DNA from: Paenibacillus sp. FSL R7-0273
GTDB lineage: Bacteria > Bacillota > Bacilli > Paenibacillales > Paenibacillaceae
Assembly (NCBI RefSeq): GCF_000758625.1
Contig: NZ_CP009283.1
Location: 3,049,501 to 3,113,500 of the forward strand
DNA: 64,000 nucleotides
Direction of reading: 5' to 3'
A model generated the notes under the pieces. The model saw nothing but the letters and a program-made list of their open reading frames with translations. It had not been told where the DNA came from and did not search any database. The translations under genes and the position numbers were made by a program. This document shows positions 61,538 to 64,000 of this stretch, in pieces. How positions within the stretch are numbered: position 1 is the first letter of the stretch; each line of letters opens with the position of its first letter.

Positions 61538-62182
61538 ATGCTTCATTACCGAGAATGGTCCAGAGGGTTCCGGTTCTCATTATGGTTTGCTGTAATGTTT
61601 ATCGTCATTGCCCTGCTTGTGACATTGAATAAAACAGCTTATTTTGACAATTCCATTATCCATGCCGTACAATCAGCGGAGTCGCCCGGTTTGACCTCTT
61701 TGGCAAAAAGCCTGTCACTGGTCGGCTCCTTCAAGCTGGCTGTTGTAATTTCTCTTGTTACAATAACGCTGCTCTTTGTTGTGCTTAAGCACCGGCTGGA
61801 GCTGCTTCTGTTCCTCTGGGTGGGCCTCGGCTCCCAGCTGATCAATATTTCGCTCAAGCTGTGGTTTCAGCGGGAACGGCCGGATATTCACCGCCTGATC
61901 GAGCAGGCAGGCTACAGCTTTCCGAGCGGGCATTCCATGGCAGCCTTTTCCCTGTACGGGGTTATCGCCTATCTGCTGTGGCGACATATGCGGCGGAACA
62001 GAGAACGGTTAGCGCTGATTATTTTCACTGTATTTATGACTGCGGGCATCGGCTGGAGCCGGATTTATCTGGGAGTGCATTATCCCAGTGATGTAATTGG
62101 AGGATATGCGGCCAGCGGAGCCTGGCTGATGCTGTCTGTAGCCTGCTTTGAAGCATACCGCAATTCCCGGCGCGGAATATAG
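61538..62182 (+). CDS. PAP2 family membrane phosphatase
   Basis: A 214-residue membrane protein with about six helices. The phosphatase motifs are complete: KLWFQRERP, YSFPSGHSM and SRIYLGVHYPSDVIGG. It would dephosphorylate a lipid such as undecaprenyl pyrophosphate or phosphatidylglycerol phosphate at the outer face. AAGGGGT supports ATG 61538; the in-frame extension from 61451 is not needed. It is divergent from the hfq-like gene. Confidence 0.88.
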   Translation: MLHYREWSRGFRFSLWFAVMFIVIALLVTLNKTAYFDNSIIHAVQSAESPGLTSLAKSLSLVGSFKLAVVISLVTITLLFVVLKHRLELLLFLWVGLGSQLINISLKLWFQRERPDIHRLIEQAGYSFPSGHSMAAFSLYGVIAYLLWRHMRRNRERLALIIFTVFMTAGIGWSRIYLGVHYPSDVIGGYAASGAWLMLSVACFEAYRNSRRGI

Positions 62183-62198
62183 AGCTTGTATGAAATAA

Positions 62199-62240
62199 TA
62201 CGGACACCTGCAGCCTTTTTAAAGGCCGAGGTGTCCGTAT
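62199..62240. terminator. Hairpin between converging PAP2 and exported-protein genes
   Basis: ATACGGACACCT pairs with AGGTGTCCGTAT, with further pairing GCC/GGC around a T/A run. The T tail is better on the - strand. Confidence 0.7.
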
Positions 62241-62246
62241 CCTGGC

Positions 62247-62747
62247 TTACCGGTGGTCAGGAATATGCGGCTTGCCGGGCGTTTTGCCTGCATGCGCATC
62301 CGCTGAAGCGGAGATGCTCAGCTTCAGCAGCGCCGGCAGACCGGCCTTCAGCTTCTTGACCTCATCTCTGGTAAGCTGTCCCTCCTTGAGGGATTTGTCC
62401 AGTTTGAGGCTGGCGGCTTCACTCAGCTTTCCGATATATTCATCCTCACTCCAGCCCTTTTTTTCCTTGGCCAGACTGTAGAGGGTTTTGCCGCTGCGCA
62501 GACTGTCCATCAGCTCCTTGCGGTCCATATCCAGAAGGGTTGCCGTTTCACTCAGGATGAAATGTCCGCCTGTACGAAATCCCTTGCCGTGATGCTGGCG
62601 CGCCGGCTGTTTGGTCCCGGAAACGCTGCTGTCTGCTGATGGTGCAGGCGTGCTTCCTGTAATACTCCGGGCATTGGCGGCAACGGGAGCCAGACAGAGC
62701 ATGACAGCAGCTGCAAATGCTGTGATTGTAACTATTTTCTTGCTCAA
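62247..62747 (-). CDS. Exported hypothetical protein
   Basis: A 166-residue secreted protein with a signal peptide (TITAFAAAVMLCLAPVAANA) and a helical mature region. The part LLDMDRKELMDSLRSGKTLY and LAKEKKGWSEDEYIGKLSEA resembles exported helical repeat proteins of the DUF2680 type, but I am not sure. A Thr/Ser/Pro stretch precedes it and the C-terminus is basic and Pro/His-rich. TTG is the start, with AGAGGTGAT upstream. Confidence 0.7.
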   Translation of the reverse strand: MSKKIVTITAFAAAVMLCLAPVAANARSITGSTPAPSADSSVSGTKQPARQHHGKGFRTGGHFILSETATLLDMDRKELMDSLRSGKTLYSLAKEKKGWSEDEYIGKLSEAASLKLDKSLKEGQLTRDEVKKLKAGLPALLKLSISASADAHAGKTPGKPHIPDHR

Positions 62748-62945
62748 GATATCACCTCTTCATATGAAATGTTACTGCCTATACAGTATTACCGGTACGC
62801 TGAATGCAGGATAAAAGCCGGCACAGGCCGCTCCAGAAATTCGCCGTGCTGCATCATGGGTAATTACATCTGTACCCTTATAGAGATTGGCTTAACATAA
62901 AAAGGATATACATAACGGATATACAAAACTTTAGGAGGGATGGAT

Positions 62946-63977
62946 TTGGCTTTTGGCGCCCGCATATTAAAAACAGGCATGGCAGTTACATTGTCCCTTT
63001 ATTTGTCCGCACTGCTGCAGTTTTCTTCTCCTGTCGGTGCGGCGATAGCAGCAATCTTTGCCATGCAGCCGTCCATTTACCGTTCATGGCGGTATTTCCT
63101 GGACCAGATCCAGACCAGTACGATGGGAGCTGTCCTTGCGCTGCTCGGGGGGATGCTCCTGTCCAATGAGCCGATTGCAGTCGGGCTTGTGTGTATTCTG
63201 GTTATAATGATCAGTATGAAAATGAACCGGGCCGATACGATCGGCCTGACTCTGGTTACCGTTATCTCGGTGATGGAGGCGTCCGGACAGTGGGAGTTCG
63301 CGCTGACCCGCTTCCTGCTTACCCTGACCGGAATTGTCTCGGCCTTTATCATTAATATCAGCGTATTTCCGCCTAAGCCCCGCAAGCAGTACATCCAGCA
63401 GATTGAGAGTGTCTTTACCAGCCTCTCACTGCTGCTGCGGACGGCGGTATCCCACGAAATGAAGGAAAGCGTGTTCCGGGATGAAAAAAATGCGCTGGGC
63501 GGCTCAATCAAGGCGCTTGCCGATAAATATAGCCTGTTTGAGGAGGAGCAGAAGCAGCTGCGCAGGGCAAAATACAGCCAGACCCGGCAAATGGTCGTCT
63601 ATAAGAACCTGCTTCAGACGCTGCAAAAGGGCTTTGAGGTGCTGGAGGCGATCGACAGGCATTATTTCCAGGCAGAACGGACGGAGAGGACCGACGAGCT
63701 GTTTGACCGGCATCTGGAGCAGCTGATCAAATATCATGAATATATTCTGCTCAAGTTCGAAGACAAGCTGAAGCCTGGAGCCAACGACTCAGAGCCGCTC
63801 TCCGAGGATAATGACAGCTTTCTGGAGGCCGCCATTCAAGGCTACAATCCGGAAAAAGCCGGGCAGCTGCGCTTGTCAGTAGTAGCGGCCGCAATCTATG
63901 ATTATGGTTACCAGCTTGACCGGCTTGACCGGCTGGCTGACCAGATTAACCGGGCAAAAGATGATGAGAAGGAATAG
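62946..63977 (+). CDS. Aromatic acid exporter / FUSC-like membrane protein
   Basis: A 343-residue protein. The N-terminal half has about six helices with the pattern LKTGMAVTLSLYLSALLQFS and SVFPPKPRKQYI of the aromatic acid exporter (ArAE/DUF939) family. The C-terminal half is a charged coiled-coil-rich cytoplasmic domain. Substrates are unknown. The AGGAGGG at 62933-62939 sits too close to ATG 62940 to serve it, so I prefer the TTG at 62946 (MAFGARILK). The reading frame ends 23 nt before the window edge and appears complete. Confidence 0.84.
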   Translation: MAFGARILKTGMAVTLSLYLSALLQFSSPVGAAIAAIFAMQPSIYRSWRYFLDQIQTSTMGAVLALLGGMLLSNEPIAVGLVCILVIMISMKMNRADTIGLTLVTVISVMEASGQWEFALTRFLLTLTGIVSAFIINISVFPPKPRKQYIQQIESVFTSLSLLLRTAVSHEMKESVFRDEKNALGGSIKALADKYSLFEEEQKQLRRAKYSQTRQMVVYKNLLQTLQKGFEVLEAIDRHYFQAERTERTDELFDRHLEQLIKYHEYILLKFEDKLKPGANDSEPLSEDNDSFLEAAIQGYNPEKAGQLRLSVVAAAIYDYGYQLDRLDRLADQINRAKDDEKE

Positions 63978-64000
63978 GACAGAGACAGAATTGAAGGGCA

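Overview
The window is a bacterial chromosome segment that looks like Paenibacillus or a close relative (Firmicutes, endospore former). The evidence is a long block syntenic with the Bacillus subtilis yloA-yloB ... yloC-remA-gmk-rpoZ-coaBC-priA-def-fmt-rsmB-rlmN-prpC-prkC-rsgA-rpe-spoVM-rpmB-yloV-recG region, plus sporulation and germination genes (a GerA-type receptor operon, spoVM, spoVIF), AGGAGG-type ribosome binding sites, many TTG/GTG starts and moderately high GC. I see no rRNA or tRNA genes, CRISPR arrays, insertion sequences or prophage genes. This is ordinary core chromosome, with a few unusual small genes and regulatory sites.

Layout. 1-2.7 kb: the 3' part of a helicase-associated-domain protein, then ylbF-ylbG (Ric complex subunit and partner). 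2.9-5.3 kb: a c-di-GMP module, an EAL phosphodiesterase overlapping a CBS-GGDEF diguanylate cyclase, followed by an unknown gene. 5.4-7.8 kb: a LysR regulator, a GNAT acetyltransferase and a PHP phosphoesterase. 8-12.8 kb: divergent rqcH (ribosome quality control) and a SERCA-type Ca2+ ATPase. 12.9-20.2 kb: dapF, a germination receptor operon in A-C-B order with a likely sigma-G promoter, and a YitJ-type methionine synthesis enzyme. These lie between the yloB and yloC equivalents, which are adjacent in B. subtilis.

20.2-41.2 kb is the housekeeping core: the yicC-family nuclease, remA, gmk, rpoZ, coaBC, priA, then def-fmt-rsmB and rlmN-prpC-prkC-rsgA-rpe. These are tightly packed, often overlapping by 1-4 nt, and cover nucleotide and CoA supply, replication restart, translation initiation and ribosome maturation, plus the PASTA kinase/phosphatase pair. 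The 26-codon spoVM gene follows rpe, then rpmB on the opposite strand, fakA and a DegV (FakB-like) lipid carrier, recG and spoVIF. The thiN, yloU and sdaAB/sdaAA genes present in B. subtilis are missing here.

41.3-64 kb holds membrane and envelope functions: YitT, an NlpC/P60 lipoprotein, a TrpXYZ-like ABC importer, DinB, an SDR, MgtC/SapB, an aldose epimerase, an LTA-synthase-like sulfatase, TraX, a stalk-domain lipoprotein, a metallophosphoesterase lipoprotein, a nitroreductase, a membrane-anchored parvulin, a LytTR regulator with a near-perfect cre site, a YkgB-type lactonase, a divergent Hfq, a PAP2 phosphatase and an aromatic-acid-exporter-like protein.

No clearly novel multi-gene system stands out. 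The best leads are the divergent Hfq, the cre-controlled LytTR-only regulator, the overlapping EAL/GGDEF pair, a possible small RNA before coaBC, the anchored parvulin with an acidic tail, and several promoter-overlapping inverted repeats. All assignments come from reading the sequence and from recalled family knowledge; no database search was run.
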